Source of the DNA: Mycolicibacillus parakoreensis
Lineage (GTDB): Bacteria; Actinomycetota; Actinomycetes; Mycobacteriales; Mycobacteriaceae
DNA: 64,000 bases
Assembly (NCBI RefSeq): GCF_022370835.2
Contig: NZ_CP092365.1
Coordinates: 2,666,001-2,730,000, forward strand
Reading direction: 5' to 3'
Position numbers and translations under genes: made by a program. The notes under the pieces are model-generated. The model searched no databases, was not told the DNA's origin, and was given only the letters and a program-made list of their open reading frames with translations. This document shows positions 1-9,821 of this stretch, piece after piece. Each line of letters opens with the position of its first letter. Position 1 is the stretch's first letter.

Positions 1-1
1 C

Positions 2-376
<375 letters not shown>

Positions 377-421
377 CGGGATCGGTGGCGACCACACCCG
401 AAATTAGGGAATGATCGCAGT

Positions 422-2626
422 GTGACCGAGATTCAGCTGAGCACCGAGCGCGACCGGTGGCGGCCGGCCGACACCGCGCCGAGCGCACCACCGGCGGAGA
501 CCGTCGAACCGGAGCACGACGCCCTACCGGAGAAGCGCTACCTCAACCGCGAGCTGAGCTGGCTGGAGTTCAACGAGCGGGTGCTGGCCCTGGCTGCCGA
601 CACCTCGGCCCCGCTGCTGGAACGGGCCAAGTATCTGGCGATCTTCGCCTCCAACCTCGACGAGTTCTACATGGTGCGGGTCGCCGGGCTCAAACGCCGC
701 GACGAGATGGGGCTGTCGGTGCGCTCCGCCGACGGGCTGACCCCGCGGGAACAGTTGCGCCGCATCGCCGAGCGCTCCCAGCAGAGCCAGGCGCGCCACG
801 CCCGGGTTTTTCTCGACTCGGTGCGTCCGGCGTTGGCTGAGCAGGGCATCCACGTGGTCACCTGGGCGGATCTCGGCGGTGCCGAACGCACCCGGTTGTC
901 GACCTACTTTCAAGAGCAGGTGTTCCCGGTGCTGACCCCGCTGGCGGTCGACCCGGCCCACCCGTTCCCGTTCGTCAGCGGGCTGAGCTTGAACCTGGCG
1001 GTCACGGTGCGCCAACCCGATGACGGTGGCCAGCATTTCGCCCGCGTGAAGGTGCCCGACAACGTCGATCGCTTCGTCGAACTCAGCGAGGACGACACCG
1101 CCGAGGCCGCCGAGGACCTCGACGACATCGATGACACCGACGATCTCGGCGGCCCCACCGTGGCGCGCTTCCTGCCGATGGAGGAACTGATCGCGGCGTT
1201 TCTGCCGGAGCTGTTCCCGGGCATGGAGATCGTGGAGCACCACGTCTTCCGGATCACCCGCAACGCCGACTTCGAGGTCGAAGAAGACCGCGACGAGGAC
1301 CTGCTGCAGGCGCTGGAGCGCGAGTTGGCCCGGCGTCGGTTCGGCTCGCCGGTGCGCCTGGAGGTCTCCGACGACATGACCGAGCACATGCTGGAGTTGT
1401 TGCTGCGCGAGCTCAACGTCGACCCCGGCGACGTCATCGACGTGCCCGGGATGCTGGATCTGTCGGCGTTGTGGCAGCTTTACAAACTGGACCGACCGGG
1501 GCTCAAGGACCCGGCGTTCGTGCCGGCCACCCATCCGGCGTTCGCCGAACGGGAGACACCGAAGAGCATCTTCGCGACGCTGCGCGAGGGCGACATCCTG
1601 GTGCACCACCCCTACGACTCGTTCTCGACCAGCGTGCAACGGTTCATCGAGCAGGCGGCCGCGGACCCCAACGTGCTGGCGATCAAACAGACCCTGTACC
1701 GCACCTCCGGCGACTCGCCGATCGTGCGCGCCCTCATCGATGCCGCCGAGGCCGGAAAGCAGGTCGTGACCCTGGTCGAGATCAAGGCCCGCTTCGACGA
1801 ACAGGCCAACATCAAATGGGCCCGGGCCCTCGAGCAGGCCGGCGTCCATGTGGTCTACGGCCTGGTCGGGTTGAAGACCCACTGCAAGACCGCGCTGGTG
1901 GTGCGCCGTGAGGGGGCGGTGATCCGGCGCTACTGCCATGTGGGCACCGGCAACTACAACAGCAAGACCGCCCGGCTCTACGAGGACGTCGGAATCCTGA
2001 CCGCCGACCCCGACATCGGGGCGGACCTGACCGACCTGTTCAACTCGCTGACCGGGTACTCGCGCAATGTCTCCTACCGCAACCTGTTGGTGGCGCCCAG
2101 CGGTATCCGCGCGGGCATCATCGAACGGATCGCCGCCGAGGTCACCGCCCACCGCGGCAACGGAGCCGGTCGTATCCGGGTCAAGGCCAACGCCCTCGTC
2201 GACGAACAGGTCATCGATGCGCTCTACCGCGCCTCGCAGGCCGGGGTGCGTGTCGAGATCGTGGTGCGGGGCATCTGTGCGCTGCGCCCCGGAGCCGCCG
2301 GTTTCTCCGAAAACATCGTCGCCCGCTCGATTCTCGGGCGGTTTCTGGAGCACTCCCGGATGTTTCACTTCCGCGCGATCGACGAGCTCTGGATCGGCAG
2401 CGCCGACATGATGCACCGCAACCTCGACCGGCGGGTGGAGGTGATGGTTCAGGTGAAGGATCCACGGCTGGCCGGCCAGCTCTGCGAGGTGTTCGACTCG
2501 GCGCTGGATCCGGCCACCCGCTGCTGGGAACTCGGCCCCGACGGGAAGTGGACGCCGTCACCGCAGGCGGGTCAGACCGTCCGCGACCACCAGGTGGCGT
2601 TGATGAAGAGTCGTCGCAGTCCCTGA
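422..2626 (+). CDS. ppk1: Polyphosphate kinase 1
   Basis: The 734-residue protein reversibly transfers the gamma phosphate of ATP to polyphosphate. The N domain begins with [13 protein letters not shown] near residue 40. The autophosphorylated histidine is H506 in the motif [10 protein letters not shown], and a second phospholipase-D-like half follows with the conserved arginines. Length is close to the mycobacterial norm of about 740. An acidic insertion rich in Asp and Glu lies around residues 220-243 and looks like a disordered loop. The start is GTG 422. A degenerate -10 (AATGAT, 410-415) ends six bases before it, which fits a leaderless mRNA, and there is no clear Shine-Dalgarno. MutT1 follows after 51 bases. 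Confidence 0.97.
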   Translation: MTEIQLSTERDRWRPADTAPSAPPAETVEPEHDALPEKRYLNRELSWLEFNERVLALAADTSAPLLERAKYLAIFASNLDEFYMVRVAGLKRRDEMGLSVRSADGLTPREQLRRIAERSQQSQARHARVFLDSVRPALAEQGIHVVTWADLGGAERTRLSTYFQEQVFPVLTPLAVDPAHPFPFVSGLSLNLAVTVRQPDDGGQHFARVKVPDNVDRFVELSEDDTAEAAEDLDDIDDTDDLGGPTVARFLPMEELIAAFLPELFPGMEIVEHHVFRITRNADFEVEEDRDEDLLQALERELARRRFGSPVRLEVSDDMTEHMLELLLRELNVDPGDVIDVPGMLDLSALWQLYKLDRPGLKDPAFVPATHPAFAERETPKSIFATLREGDILVHHPYDSFSTSVQRFIEQAAADPNVLAIKQTLYRTSGDSPIVRALIDAAEAGKQVVTLVEIKARFDEQANIKWARALEQAGVHVVYGLVGLKTHCKTALVVRREGAVIRRYCHVGTGNYNSKTARLYEDVGILTADPDIGADLTDLFNSLTGYSRNVSYRNLLVAPSGIRAGIIERIAAEVTAHRGNGAGRIRVKANALVDEQVIDALYRASQAGVRVEIVVRGICALRPGAAGFSENIVARSILGRFLEHSRMFHFRAIDELWIGSADMMHRNLDRRVEVMVQVKDPRLAGQLCEVFDSALDPATRCWELGPDGKWTPSPQAGQTVRDHQVALMKSRRSP

Positions 2627-2677
2627 GCACCGCGACTTGCCCGGACCGACCCGATTCAGCCGCCAGGAGTGACACAG

Positions 2678-3589
2678 GTGCCCAAACCGGAGAAGTTGGT
2701 GTGCGCCGCGGGCGCGGTGCTGTGGCGTCGGGCCGATCCGGCCACCGCACCCGGCGACGTGGAGGTGGCCCTGGTTCACCGACCCCGCTACGACGACTGG
2801 TCGTTGCCCAAGGGCAAAGTCGACGACGGCGAGGTCGAGCCGGTCACCGCGGTCCGCGAGATCCTCGAGGAGACCGGGTTTCACGCCCGGCTCGGCCGCT
2901 ACCTGGCGACGGTCAGCTACCCGTTGGCCAACGCCACCAAACGGGTGCGCTACTGGTCGGCGCACAGCCAGGACGGCGTTTTTGCGGCCAACGACGAGGT
3001 CGACGACCTGGTCTGGCTTCCGGTTTCCGGTGCGATGAAACTGCTCGGCTATACGACCGACCGGAAGGTGTTGCGACGCTTCATCAAAAAACCCGCCGAT
3101 ACCCGGACCGTACTGGTCGTGCGGCATGCCACCGCCGGAAGTCGGCGGCGTTTCTCCGGCGATGATCGTCGCCGTCCGCTCGATGCCCACGGCCGCCGCC
3201 AGGCTCAGGCGCTGACCGAGGTGCTGCTCGCGTTCGGCGCCACCGACGTCTATGCCGCCGATCGGCTCCGCTGCGAGCAGACGGTACAACCGCTGGCCGA
3301 CCGGCTCGAGGCGGTGATCGGCAGCGAACCGGCGCTGACCGAGGAGGCCTACGCCGGCCACCCCAAACGGGGGCGGCGTCGGGTCCTCGAAATCGCCGAG
3401 AAACCCGGCGTCCCGGTGATCTGCACGCAGGGCAAGGTGATTCCGGATCTCATCGCGTGGTGGTGCGATCGCGACGGGGTGCGCCCGGACAAGTCCCGTA
3501 ACCGCAAGGGCAGCGTCTGGGTGCTCTCACTGGCCGCGGGACGGCTGCTCGCCGCCGATCACCTCGGCAGCCCGTTGGCCGCGGGCTGA
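2678..3589 (+). CDS. mutT1: MutT1: Nudix hydrolase fused to histidine phosphatase
   Basis: The two-domain enzyme (303 residues) sanitises 8-oxo-GTP/8-oxo-dGTP and can hydrolyse diadenosine polyphosphates in characterised mycobacterial homologues. The Nudix box with REILEETG lies at about residues 46-68. A histidine-phosphatase domain begins with the phospho-acceptor motif VVRHATAG (H150). GTG 2678 is preferred because AGGAG at 2664-2668 sits nine bases upstream. The in-frame GTG at 2669 directly abuts that Shine-Dalgarno and is less likely. Gene order ppk1-mutT1-hupB is as in M. tuberculosis. It converges with hupB, with a strong hairpin between them. Confidence 0.95.
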   Translation: MPKPEKLVCAAGAVLWRRADPATAPGDVEVALVHRPRYDDWSLPKGKVDDGEVEPVTAVREILEETGFHARLGRYLATVSYPLANATKRVRYWSAHSQDGVFAANDEVDDLVWLPVSGAMKLLGYTTDRKVLRRFIKKPADTRTVLVVRHATAGSRRRFSGDDRRRPLDAHGRRQAQALTEVLLAFGATDVYAADRLRCEQTVQPLADRLEAVIGSEPALTEEAYAGHPKRGRRRVLEIAEKPGVPVICTQGKVIPDLIAWWCDRDGVRPDKSRNRKGSVWVLSLAAGRLLAADHLGSPLAAG

Positions 3590-3613
3590 CGCGGGCTGCG
3601 TCGTGCCCGCGCA

Positions 3614-3655
3614 CGACGATGCGCCGCCGGCATCGCTGCCGACGACGCATCGTCG
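3614..3655. terminator. Hairpin between convergent mutT1 and hupB
   Basis: Perfect 10-bp arms CGACGATGCG (3614-3623) and CGCATCGTCG (3646-3655) enclose a second short stem CGGC/GCCG. There is no T-run, as is common for actinobacterial terminators. The site can serve both genes. The terminator role is inferred from position. Confidence 0.6.
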
Positions 3656-3676
3656 GGGGGTTCTCGGTCGCGGTGA

Positions 3677-4351
3677 CTACTTGCGGCCGCGCCGTGCGGT
3701 TGACTTCTTGGCCGCCGCCTTCTTCGTGGTCTTCTTCGCCGCGGTCTTCTTCGCGGTCGCCTTCGTCGCCGCCTTCTTCACCGGCGCCTTCTTCGCGGCG
3801 GTCTTCTTCGCGGTCGCCTTGGTCGCCGCCTTCTTCACCGGCGCCTTCTTCGCGGCGGTCTTCTTCGCGGTCGCCTTGGTCGCCGCCTTCTTCACCGGCG
3901 CCTTCTTCGCGGCGGTCTTCTTCGCGGTCGCCTTGGTCGCCGCCTTCTTGGCCGCGGTCTTCTTGGCCGCCGCCTTCTTGGCGGTCTTCTTCGCCGCGGT
4001 CTTCTTGGCGGCCTTCGTCGGAGCGGCCGTGGCCACACCACGTTTGACCGCCGGTCCCGCGGCCGGCAGCCGCTGCGACCCCGAGACAACCGCCTTGAAC
4101 TGTGCGCCCGGGCGGAATGCCGGAACCGACGTCGGCTTCACCTTCACCGTCTCGCCGGTGCGCGGGTTGCGTGCGACACGTGCAGCGCGCCGCCGCTTCT
4201 CGAACACACCGAAGCCGGTGATGGTGACGCTTTCGCCTTTGTGCACCGCGCGAACAATCGTGTCGACCACATGCTCCACCGCGGCGGTCGCCTGCTTGCG
4301 ATCGGTGCCCATCTTGTCCGTGAGGGCGTCGATCAGCTCTGCTTTGTTCAT
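3677..4351 (-). CDS. hupB: HupB, HU-type nucleoid protein with long Lys/Ala tail
   Basis: Residues 1-90 are a canonical HU fold ([10 protein letters not shown] at the start, GFGVFEKR and ARNPRTGE in the DNA-binding arm). The rest, about residues 105-224, is a histone-H1-like tail of KKAA, KKTA and KKAP units ending STARRGRK. The protein compacts DNA and, in studied mycobacteria, also affects the cell wall and iron response. It is slightly longer than the 214-residue M. tuberculosis protein because of a perfect internal repeat in the tail. A good Shine-Dalgarno GGAGG lies five bases before ATG 4351. The reverse-strand DNA is strongly codon-biased because of AAG/GCC runs, so the antisense reading frames there are artefacts. 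Confidence 0.97.
   Translation of the reverse strand: MNKAELIDALTDKMGTDRKQATAAVEHVVDTIVRAVHKGESVTITGFGVFEKRRRAARVARNPRTGETVKVKPTSVPAFRPGAQFKAVVSGSQRLPAAGPAVKRGVATAAPTKAAKKTAAKKTAKKAAAKKTAAKKAATKATAKKTAAKKAPVKKAATKATAKKTAAKKAPVKKAATKATAKKTAAKKAPVKKAATKATAKKTAAKKTTKKAAAKKSTARRGRK
3779..3949 (-). repeat. Three perfect 57-bp tandem copies inside hupB tail
   Basis: Copies lie at 3779-3835, 3836-3892 and 3893-3949 and look identical base for base. Each encodes a 19-residue unit containing [20 protein letters not shown] diverged partial copy flanks the block on the 3' coding side. Whole-codon period keeps the frame, so copy number changes would alter only tail length. Confidence 0.9.
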
Positions 4352-4559
4352 CCAGTCCTCCGAAATCGGTGGTCCGCCTTGGACCGACTAGGGGACACGG
4401 TAAACCCTAAAAGGACTGATTTCCATGCAAAACGCAAGGTTGCGGGCAGAAATGTCGCGTCGGCAAGCCGCTCCGGGTTATCGGGCCGGTGCCGCTAACC
4501 GTTGATCGTGGCGACGCAAACCCGCTCGCCCCGACGAAAATAGCACTCTGGACAGGTGT

Positions 4560-5156
4560 TCACTGCGTCGTCATCGTGCGCGGTTTCCACGCCGGGCGGG
4601 CGGCCTCGAATTCGTTGATCTGGTCGAGTTTGCGCAGCGTAAGGCCGATATCGTCGAGCCCTTCGAGAAGTCGCCAGGCGGTGTAGTCATCAATTCTGAA
4701 CGGCAGCACGGCGGTTCCGGCGCTCACCGTCCGATGTTCAAGGTCGACAGTGATTTCCAGCCCCGGGTGTTCTTCGATGAGTTTCCACAGCAACTCCACG
4801 CCGTCCTGGTCGACTTCGGCGGCCACCAGGCCCGCTTTGCCGGCGTTGCCCCGGAAGATGTCGGCGAACCGCGAGGAGATGACGGCGCGGAACCCGTAGT
4901 CCATCAACGCCCACACCGCGTGTTCGCGTGAGGATCCGGTGCCGAAATCCGGTCCGGCGACCAACACCGACCCCTTGTCGAAAGGGGGGAGGTTGAGCAC
5001 GAACGACGCCTCGGAACGCCAGGACGCGAACAGGCCGTCCTCGAATCCGGTCCGGGTCACCCGCTTGAGGTAGACCGCGGGGATGATCTGGTCGGTGTCG
5101 ACGTTGGAGCGCCGCAACGGGACGCCGATGCCGGTGTGGGTGCGGAAGGCTTCCAT
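4560..5156 (-). CDS. leuD: 3-Isopropylmalate dehydratase small subunit
   Basis: The 198-residue LeuD subunit pairs with LeuC to convert 2- to 3-isopropylmalate in leucine synthesis. It shows the swivel-domain signature [17 protein letters not shown] and the opening pattern [19 protein letters not shown]. It starts at ATG 5156, 34 bases after the leuC stop, so the two are cotranscribed. The leuD stop is followed by about 200 bases that hold only the upstream region of hupB. Confidence 0.97.
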   Translation of the reverse strand: MEAFRTHTGIGVPLRRSNVDTDQIIPAVYLKRVTRTGFEDGLFASWRSEASFVLNLPPFDKGSVLVAGPDFGTGSSREHAVWALMDYGFRAVISSRFADIFRGNAGKAGLVAAEVDQDGVELLWKLIEEHPGLEITVDLEHRTVSAGTAVLPFRIDDYTAWRLLEGLDDIGLTLRKLDQINEFEAARPAWKPRTMTTQ

Positions 5157-5190
5157 GGTTGTCTCCTCGGTGGGCGGGGTGTCGGGGCGG

Positions 5191-6603
5191 TCAGATCAGA
5201 TCGGCCGGCGAGGCCAGGGTGCCGCGCACCGCGGTGGCCGCCGCGACCGCCGGGGACACCAGGTGGGTGCGCCCGCCCTTGCCTTGCCGGCCCTCGAAAT
5301 TGCGGTTCGAGGTTGAGGCACAACGCTCGCCGGCGGCCAGCTGGTCGGGGTTCATCCCCAGACACATCGAACACCCGGCCTGGCGCCACTGGGCGCCGGC
5401 GGCGGTGAACACCTCGCCGAGGCCCTCGGCTTCGGCTTGGGCGCGCACCCGCATCGAGCCGGGCACGATCAGCATCCGCACGCCGTCGGCGACCCTGCGG
5501 TCACGGAGCACGTCGGCCACGATCCGCAGATCCTCGATGCGCCCGTTGGTGCAGGATCCGACGAAGACCACGTCGACCCCGATGTCGCGCATCGGGACAC
5601 CGGGACGAAGATCCATGTACTCCAACGCCTTCTCCGCGGCGCGGCGCGCGACGTCGTCGCTGAACAGCTGCGGGTCGGGCACCGCCTCGGCCAGCGGGGC
5701 CCCCTGGCCGGGATTGGTGCCCCAGGTGACGAACGGGCTCAACTCGGCGGCATCGAGGAACACCTCGGTGTCGAAGGTGGCGCCGTCGTCGGTGCGCAGG
5801 CGATCCCAGGCGGCGACGGCTTCGTCCCACTGCTTTCCCGTCGGCGCGTGCGGGCGTCCCCGCAAGAACTCGTAGGTGGTGGCGTCGGGGGCGATCATGC
5901 CGGCGCGGGCACCGGCTTCGATGCTCATGTTGCAGACCGTCATCCGCGCCTCCATCGACAACGATTCGATGGCGCTGCCGCGGTATTCGATGACATGGCC
6001 CTGCCCGCCGCCGGTGCCGATCTTGGCGATCACCGCCAGGATGAGATCCTTGGCGCTGACCCCCGGCGGCAGTGCGCCGTCGACGTTGACCGCCATCGTC
6101 TTGAACGGGCGCAGCGACAGCGTCTGGGTGGCCAACACGTGCTCCACCTCGGAGGTGCCGATCCCCATCGCCAGGGCACCGAACGCGCCGTGGGTGGAGG
6201 TGTGGCTGTCGCCGCAGACGACGGTCGTGCCCGGCTGGGTCAGCCCCAGTTGGGGTCCGATGATGTGCACGATGCCCTGGTCGATGTCGCCCATCGGGTG
6301 CAACCGGATCCCGAACTCCGCACAGTTGCGCCGCAGCGTCTCCACCTGGGTGCGCGACACCGGGTCGGCGATCGGCTTGTCGATGTCGACGGTGGGCACG
6401 TTGTGGTCCTCGGTGGCGATCGTCAGGTCGGGGCGATGCACCGGCCGGCCGGCCAGTCGCAGCCCGTCGAAGGCCTGGGGGCTGGTGACCTCGTGGACCA
6501 GATGCAGATCGATGTAGATGAGGTCGGGTTCGGTGCCGCCGCCGGACACCACCACGTGCTCATCCCAGACCTTCTGCGCCATGGTGCGCGGTCGTTGGTT
6601 CAT
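5191..6603 (-). CDS. leuC: 3-Isopropylmalate dehydratase large subunit
   Basis: The 470-residue aconitase-family catalytic subunit binds a [4Fe-4S] cluster through C351 (GSCTNGR), C411 and C414 ([11 protein letters not shown]). The length is typical. ATG 6603 has GGGAG six bases upstream; an internal ATG at 6582 is an alternative, but the N-terminal extension resembles M. tuberculosis LeuC. The gene is divergent from an IclR regulator with only 52 bases between start codons, and palindromes fill that gap. This is the arrangement of the NdgR/AreB-type leucine regulator of actinobacteria. Repression or activation of leuCD by that protein is inferred. Confidence 0.97.
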   Translation of the reverse strand: MNQRPRTMAQKVWDEHVVVSGGGTEPDLIYIDLHLVHEVTSPQAFDGLRLAGRPVHRPDLTIATEDHNVPTVDIDKPIADPVSRTQVETLRRNCAEFGIRLHPMGDIDQGIVHIIGPQLGLTQPGTTVVCGDSHTSTHGAFGALAMGIGTSEVEHVLATQTLSLRPFKTMAVNVDGALPPGVSAKDLILAVIAKIGTGGGQGHVIEYRGSAIESLSMEARMTVCNMSIEAGARAGMIAPDATTYEFLRGRPHAPTGKQWDEAVAAWDRLRTDDGATFDTEVFLDAAELSPFVTWGTNPGQGAPLAEAVPDPQLFSDDVARRAAEKALEYMDLRPGVPMRDIGVDVVFVGSCTNGRIEDLRIVADVLRDRRVADGVRMLIVPGSMRVRAQAEAEGLGEVFTAAGAQWRQAGCSMCLGMNPDQLAAGERCASTSNRNFEGRQGKGGRTHLVSPAVAAATAVRGTLASPADLI

Positions 6604-6625
6604 CGGATCTCCCGCCGTCGTGGAA

Positions 6626-6661
6626 TCTCACTATTTGAGACGCTAGTATCTCTCTATGAGA
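6626..6661. promoter_or_regulatory. Paired TCTC/GAGA palindromes between leuC and iclR
   Basis: TCTCA-5-TGAGA occupies 6626-6640. A second, shorter palindrome TCTC-3-GAGA at 6651-6661 covers the iclR start codon. The two are probable binding sites for the divergently encoded IclR protein, which would give both leuCD control and autoregulation. This is inference from symmetry and location. Confidence 0.55.
6644..6649 (+). promoter_or_regulatory. -10 element of leaderless iclR gene
   Basis: TAGTAT ends six bases before ATG 6656, placing the transcription start on the A of the start codon. No convincing -35 is seen, which is usual for mycobacterial SigA promoters. Confidence 0.5.
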
Positions 6662-7357
6662 CAGGATAGCGGCATCGGCGTTCTCGATAAAGCCGTCGGG
6701 GTGCTTCACGCGGTCGCCGAGGCGCCGTGCGCCCTCGCCGACCTGTGTGAGCGCAGCGGGCTGCCCCGCGCCACCGCGCACCGGCTGGCCGCCGGACTGG
6801 AGGTGCACGGCCTGCTGCGCCGAGGCGAGGACGGCCGCTGGCAACTGGGTCCGACGATCACCGCACTGGCCACCCACGTCAGCGATCCGCTGCTCGCGGC
6901 CGGCGCCGCGGTGCTCGCGCAGCTGCGCGAGACCACCGGCGAGAGCGTGCAACTGTATCGGCGCGACGGGGCCTGGCGGGTCTGCGTCGCCGCGCTCGAA
7001 CCGTCGGCGGGTCTGCGCGACACCGTCCCGGTGGGGGCGCGACTGCCGATGACCGCCGGGTCCGGCGCCAAGGTCCTGGTGGCCTACGGTGACGCCGACC
7101 TGCGCGCGGCGGTGCTGGCGGAGGCGAAGTTCGGCGACCGGGCGCTCGCCGAGGTGCGGCGGCGCGGCTGGGCGCAGAGCGCCGCCGAGCGCGAGCCCGG
7201 TGTCGCCAGCGTCTCGGCACCGGTGCGCGACTCCCGCGGTGCGGTCATCGCCGCGATCTCGGTGTCGGGACCGATCGACCGGATGGGTCGCCGCCCGGGC
7301 GAGCGGTTCGCCACCGACCTGCTCAGCGCGGCCGACGCGCTCGCCGAGCGACTCTGA
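6656..7357 (+). CDS. IclR-family regulator (NdgR/AreB-like) of leuCD
   Basis: The 233-residue protein has an N-terminal winged helix (about residues 8-62: LDKAVGVLHAV, then LPRATAHRLAAGLEVHGLLRR) and a C-terminal IclR effector domain (GAKVLVAYGDAD to the end). Orthologues next to leuCD (Rv2989 in M. tuberculosis, NdgR in Streptomyces) control leucine biosynthesis and amino-acid-dependent growth. ATG 6656 is supported by a -10 hexamer exactly six bases upstream. A palindrome covers the start codon, suggesting autoregulation. The gene ends 21 bases before the next gene on the same strand. Confidence 0.9.
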   Translation: MRQDSGIGVLDKAVGVLHAVAEAPCALADLCERSGLPRATAHRLAAGLEVHGLLRRGEDGRWQLGPTITALATHVSDPLLAAGAAVLAQLRETTGESVQLYRRDGAWRVCVAALEPSAGLRDTVPVGARLPMTAGSGAKVLVAYGDADLRAAVLAEAKFGDRALAEVRRRGWAQSAAEREPGVASVSAPVRDSRGAVIAAISVSGPIDRMGRRPGERFATDLLSAADALAERL

Positions 7358-7378
7358 ACGCCTGCCAGACTGAACCGC

Positions 7379-7873
7379 ATGGGAACCAACCAGCGCGCGC
7401 AGATCGTCATGACCGACACCGAGATCACCGACTTCGTGGCCACCAGCCGCACCGGCACCCTGGCCACCATCGGCCGGGACGGCCAGCCACACCTGACCGC
7501 GATGTGGTACGCCGTCCTCGACGGCGAGATCTGGCTGGAGACCAAGGCCAAGTCGCAGAAGGCGGTGAACCTGCGCCGGGATCCGCGGGTGAGTTTCCTC
7601 ATCGAGGGCGGCCAGACCTACGACACCCTGCGCGGCGTGTCGTTCGAGGGGCTCGCCGAGATCGTGGAGGACCCCGAGCTGTTGTTCCGGGTGGGGGTCA
7701 GCGTGTGGGAACGCTACACCGGTCCCTACAGCGACGAGATGCGCCCGGCGGTCGACGCGATGATGAACAAGCGGGTGGCGGTGCGCATCCGCACCCGCCG
7801 CACCCGGTCGTGGGATCACCGCAAACTGGGCCTGCCGGCGATGCCGCTGGCCGGCTCCACCGCCCCCGAGTAG
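7379..7873 (+). CDS. PPOX-class F420-dependent oxidoreductase
   Basis: The 164-residue split-beta-barrel protein belongs to the pyridoxamine-5'-phosphate oxidase-like superfamily. The pattern TGTLATIGRDGQPHLTAMWYAVLDGEIWLETKAKSQK is spread over residues about 25-60, and the cofactor-binding region RDPRVSFLIEGG follows. The family includes many F420-dependent reductases in mycobacteria; the substrate is unknown. It corresponds to Rv2991 by position. ATG 7379 has no clear Shine-Dalgarno, and a weak CAGACT -10 is seven bases upstream. A 52-bp palindrome beyond the stop probably ends transcription. Confidence 0.85.
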   Translation: MGTNQRAQIVMTDTEITDFVATSRTGTLATIGRDGQPHLTAMWYAVLDGEIWLETKAKSQKAVNLRRDPRVSFLIEGGQTYDTLRGVSFEGLAEIVEDPELLFRVGVSVWERYTGPYSDEMRPAVDAMMNKRVAVRIRTRRTRSWDHRKLGLPAMPLAGSTAPE

Positions 7874-7898
7874 ACCCGGCGCCCGCCGGGCCCTGCCG

Positions 7899-7950
7899 CA
7901 GACGCTGAAGGCCCCCCACCCGCATGCGGGTGGGGGACCTTCAGCGTCTG
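7899..7950. terminator. 52-bp near-perfect palindrome (terminator)
   Basis: The sequence reads the same on both strands over 52 bases except for one mismatched pair, with GCATGC at the centre. Arms include CAGACGCTGAAGG and CCCCCACCCG. It lies 25 bases after the F420-type oxidase stop and downstream of tRNA-Glu on the opposite strand, so it can stop transcripts from both sides. No T-run. Confidence 0.75.
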
Positions 7951-7977
7951 CTCGCGCTGCCGGCGTCAGCGCCTGAG

Positions 7978-8017
7978 CGTCTCAACGTCTCAACGTCTCA
8001 ACGTCTCAACGTCTCAA
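7978..8017. repeat. Five tandem copies of 8-bp CGTCTCAA
   Basis: Exact copies begin at 7978, 7986, 7994, 8002 and 8010, then a truncated CGTC runs into the tRNA-Glu 3' flank. The array is non-coding and a candidate for slipped-strand copy number variation. Confidence 0.9.
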
Positions 8018-8022
8018 CGTCG

Positions 8023-8095
8023 TAGCCCCGATGGGATTCGAACCCACGCTACCGCCGTGAGAGGGCGGCGTCCTAGGCCGCTAGACGACGGGGCC
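8023..8095 (-). tRNA. tRNA-Glu (CTC anticodon)
   Basis: Read on the minus strand, the 73-nt cloverleaf has acceptor GGCCCCG/CGGGGCT (first pair G-U), D arm with GTCTAG, anticodon stem CCGCC/GGCGG with loop CTCTCAC (anticodon CTC), T loop GGTTCGAATC and discriminator A. CCA is not encoded. It lies in line with tRNA-Gln and gltX on the same strand. Confidence 0.95.
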
Positions 8096-8177
8096 AGAAC
8101 TGATCCGGGCTGTCAGCATAGCCCAACCCGGTGTGTCCACCTAATCGCCGGGGCGATCGTCCCGGTGAACACCGCCG

Positions 8178-8249
8178 CTGGGGTACCAGGACTCGAACCT
8201 AGAATGGCTGAACCAGAATCAGCTGTGTTGCCAATTACACCATACCCCA
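8178..8249 (-). tRNA. tRNA-Gln (CTG anticodon)
   Basis: The 72-nt minus-strand cloverleaf has acceptor TGGGGTA/TACCCCA, anticodon stem GCTGA/TCAGC with loop TTCTGGT (anticodon CTG), T loop GGTTCGAGTC and discriminator G. CCA is not encoded. With no GlnRS in mycobacteria, this tRNA is expected to be charged with Glu by GltX and then amidated by GatCAB, all encoded in this window. Confidence 0.95.
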
Positions 8250-8345
8250 CTGGGCACCTGAAACCGCTGCTCGCGACGGGTTTTGTCGACCTGGCGTGCG
8301 TCGAGGACCGTCACTGGCCGCCGTTGAGGGCCGACGTGCAGACTA

Positions 8346-9821
8346 TCAAATGTTCTCCGGCGCTTCCGCGGGGAGCCCGGCGGCCGCCGCGCGCAGCCGC
8401 TGCAGGCTGCGCTCCCGGCCCAGCAGCTCCAACGATTCGAACAACGGCGGGCTGACCGACGCACCGGTGACGGCCACCCGGACCGGGCCGAACGCCTTGC
8501 GGGGTTTGAGTTGCAGATCGTCGAGCAGGGCCGCCTTCAGGGCGTCCTCGATCGCGGCGGTCTCCCAGTGCGCGACCCCTTCGAGGGCGGCCACCGCCGC
8601 GTCGAGCACCGGGCGTGCGGCGGCGCGCAGCTCCTTGGCCGCGGCCTTCGGGTCGAGTGCGTAGGCGTCGTCGTTGAAAAAACGCAGCAGCGCCCACGCG
8701 TCCCCGAGGACCACGATGCGGGTCTGGACCAGCGCGGCGGCCAGCGCGAACTGCTCGTCGTCGAGTCCGGTGTTCCGGCCGTGTGCCCGCAGATGGTCGG
8801 CCAACCGCGCGGTGAAGTCCGCCGGGGCCAACAACCGGATGTGCTCGGCGTTGATCGCGTCGGCCTTCTTCTGGTCGAACCGGGCCGGGTTGGCGTTGAC
8901 GTCGGCCACGTCGAAGGCGGCCACCATCTCCTCCATGGAGAACACGTCGCGGTCATCGGCGATCGACCAGCCCAGCAAGGCCAGGTAGTTCAGCAGTCCC
9001 TCCCGGATGAAGCCCCGGTCGCGGTGGGCGAACAGATTCGACTGCGGGTCGCGTTTGGAGAGTTTCTTGTTGCCGTCACCGAGCACGCTGGGCAGATGCC
9101 CGAATTCGGGGACCCGGTCGGTCACCCCGATGCGGATCAACGCGCGGTACAGGGCGATCTGGCGCGGCGTCGAGGACAATAGGTCCTCGCCGCGCAACAC
9201 ATGGGTGATCTTCATCAAGGCGTCGTCGACCGGATTGACCAACGTGTACAGCGGGTCCCCGCTGGCCCGGGTCAACGCAAAATCCGGGACACTGCCGGCC
9301 GGGAAGCTGGTGTCCCCGCGCACCAGGTCGCGCCAGCCCAGATCCTCGTCGGGCATCCGCAGGCGCACCACCGGTCGGCGCCCCTCGGCGCGGAACGCGT
9401 CGCGCTGGGCGTCGGTGAGATCCCGGTCGAAGTTGTCGTAGCCCAGTTTCGGGTTGCGCCCGGCGGCCCGGTGCCGGGCCTCGACTTCCTCGGGTGTGGA
9501 GAACGCCTCGTAGGCCTCCCCGGCGCCCAGCAACCGCTCGACCACATCGCGGTGCAGATCTTTGCGCTCGGATTGCCGGTAGGGCCCGTAGTCGCCGCCC
9601 ACGTCGGGGCCCTCGTCGTAGCCGATGCCCAGCCAACGCAGCGCGTCGAGCAGGGCGGCGTAACTCTGCTCGCTGTCGCGCTCGGCGTCGGTGTCCTCCA
9701 GGCGAAAGACCAGGGTGCCGCCGGTGTGTCGGGCGTAGGCCCAGTTGAACAGGGCCGTGCGGATCAACCCGACGTGCGGCGTCCCCGTGGGCGACGGGCA
9801 GAACCTCACCCGAACCGTCAT
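8346..9821 (-). CDS. gltX: Glutamyl-tRNA synthetase
   Basis: The 491-residue class I synthetase attaches Glu to tRNA-Glu and, in organisms without GlnRS, also to tRNA-Gln. The HIGH-type signature is [19 protein letters not shown] near residues 9-27, and the KMSKS-type loop is KLSKRD near residue 252. The anticodon-binding alpha-helical cage follows to the end. ATG 9821 is chosen because it overlaps the upstream stop as ATGA and the protein then begins [13 protein letters not shown], as in the family. The two tRNA genes lie immediately downstream on the same strand, so synthetase and substrates may share a transcript. Confidence 0.97.
   Translation of the reverse strand: MTVRVRFCPSPTGTPHVGLIRTALFNWAYARHTGGTLVFRLEDTDAERDSEQSYAALLDALRWLGIGYDEGPDVGGDYGPYRQSERKDLHRDVVERLLGAGEAYEAFSTPEEVEARHRAAGRNPKLGYDNFDRDLTDAQRDAFRAEGRRPVVRLRMPDEDLGWRDLVRGDTSFPAGSVPDFALTRASGDPLYTLVNPVDDALMKITHVLRGEDLLSSTPRQIALYRALIRIGVTDRVPEFGHLPSVLGDGNKKLSKRDPQSNLFAHRDRGFIREGLLNYLALLGWSIADDRDVFSMEEMVAAFDVADVNANPARFDQKKADAINAEHIRLLAPADFTARLADHLRAHGRNTGLDDEQFALAAALVQTRIVVLGDAWALLRFFNDDAYALDPKAAAKELRAAARPVLDAAVAALEGVAHWETAAIEDALKAALLDDLQLKPRKAFGPVRVAVTGASVSPPLFESLELLGRERSLQRLRAAAAGLPAEAPENI

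Noticed and set aside
524..2416. 630-codon open frame on the minus strand across ppk1
   Set aside because: It is the antisense shadow of a high-GC gene with all conserved PPK motifs on the plus strand; no family resemblance in the antisense product.
5437..6669. 410-codon plus-strand frame across leuC
   Set aside because: Antisense shadow of leuC; rich in Arg, His and Gly as expected of GC-rich antisense frames, with no recognisable domain.
7978..8017. CRISPR-like array
   Set aside because: Units are only 8 bp with no spacers, so it is a simple tandem repeat.
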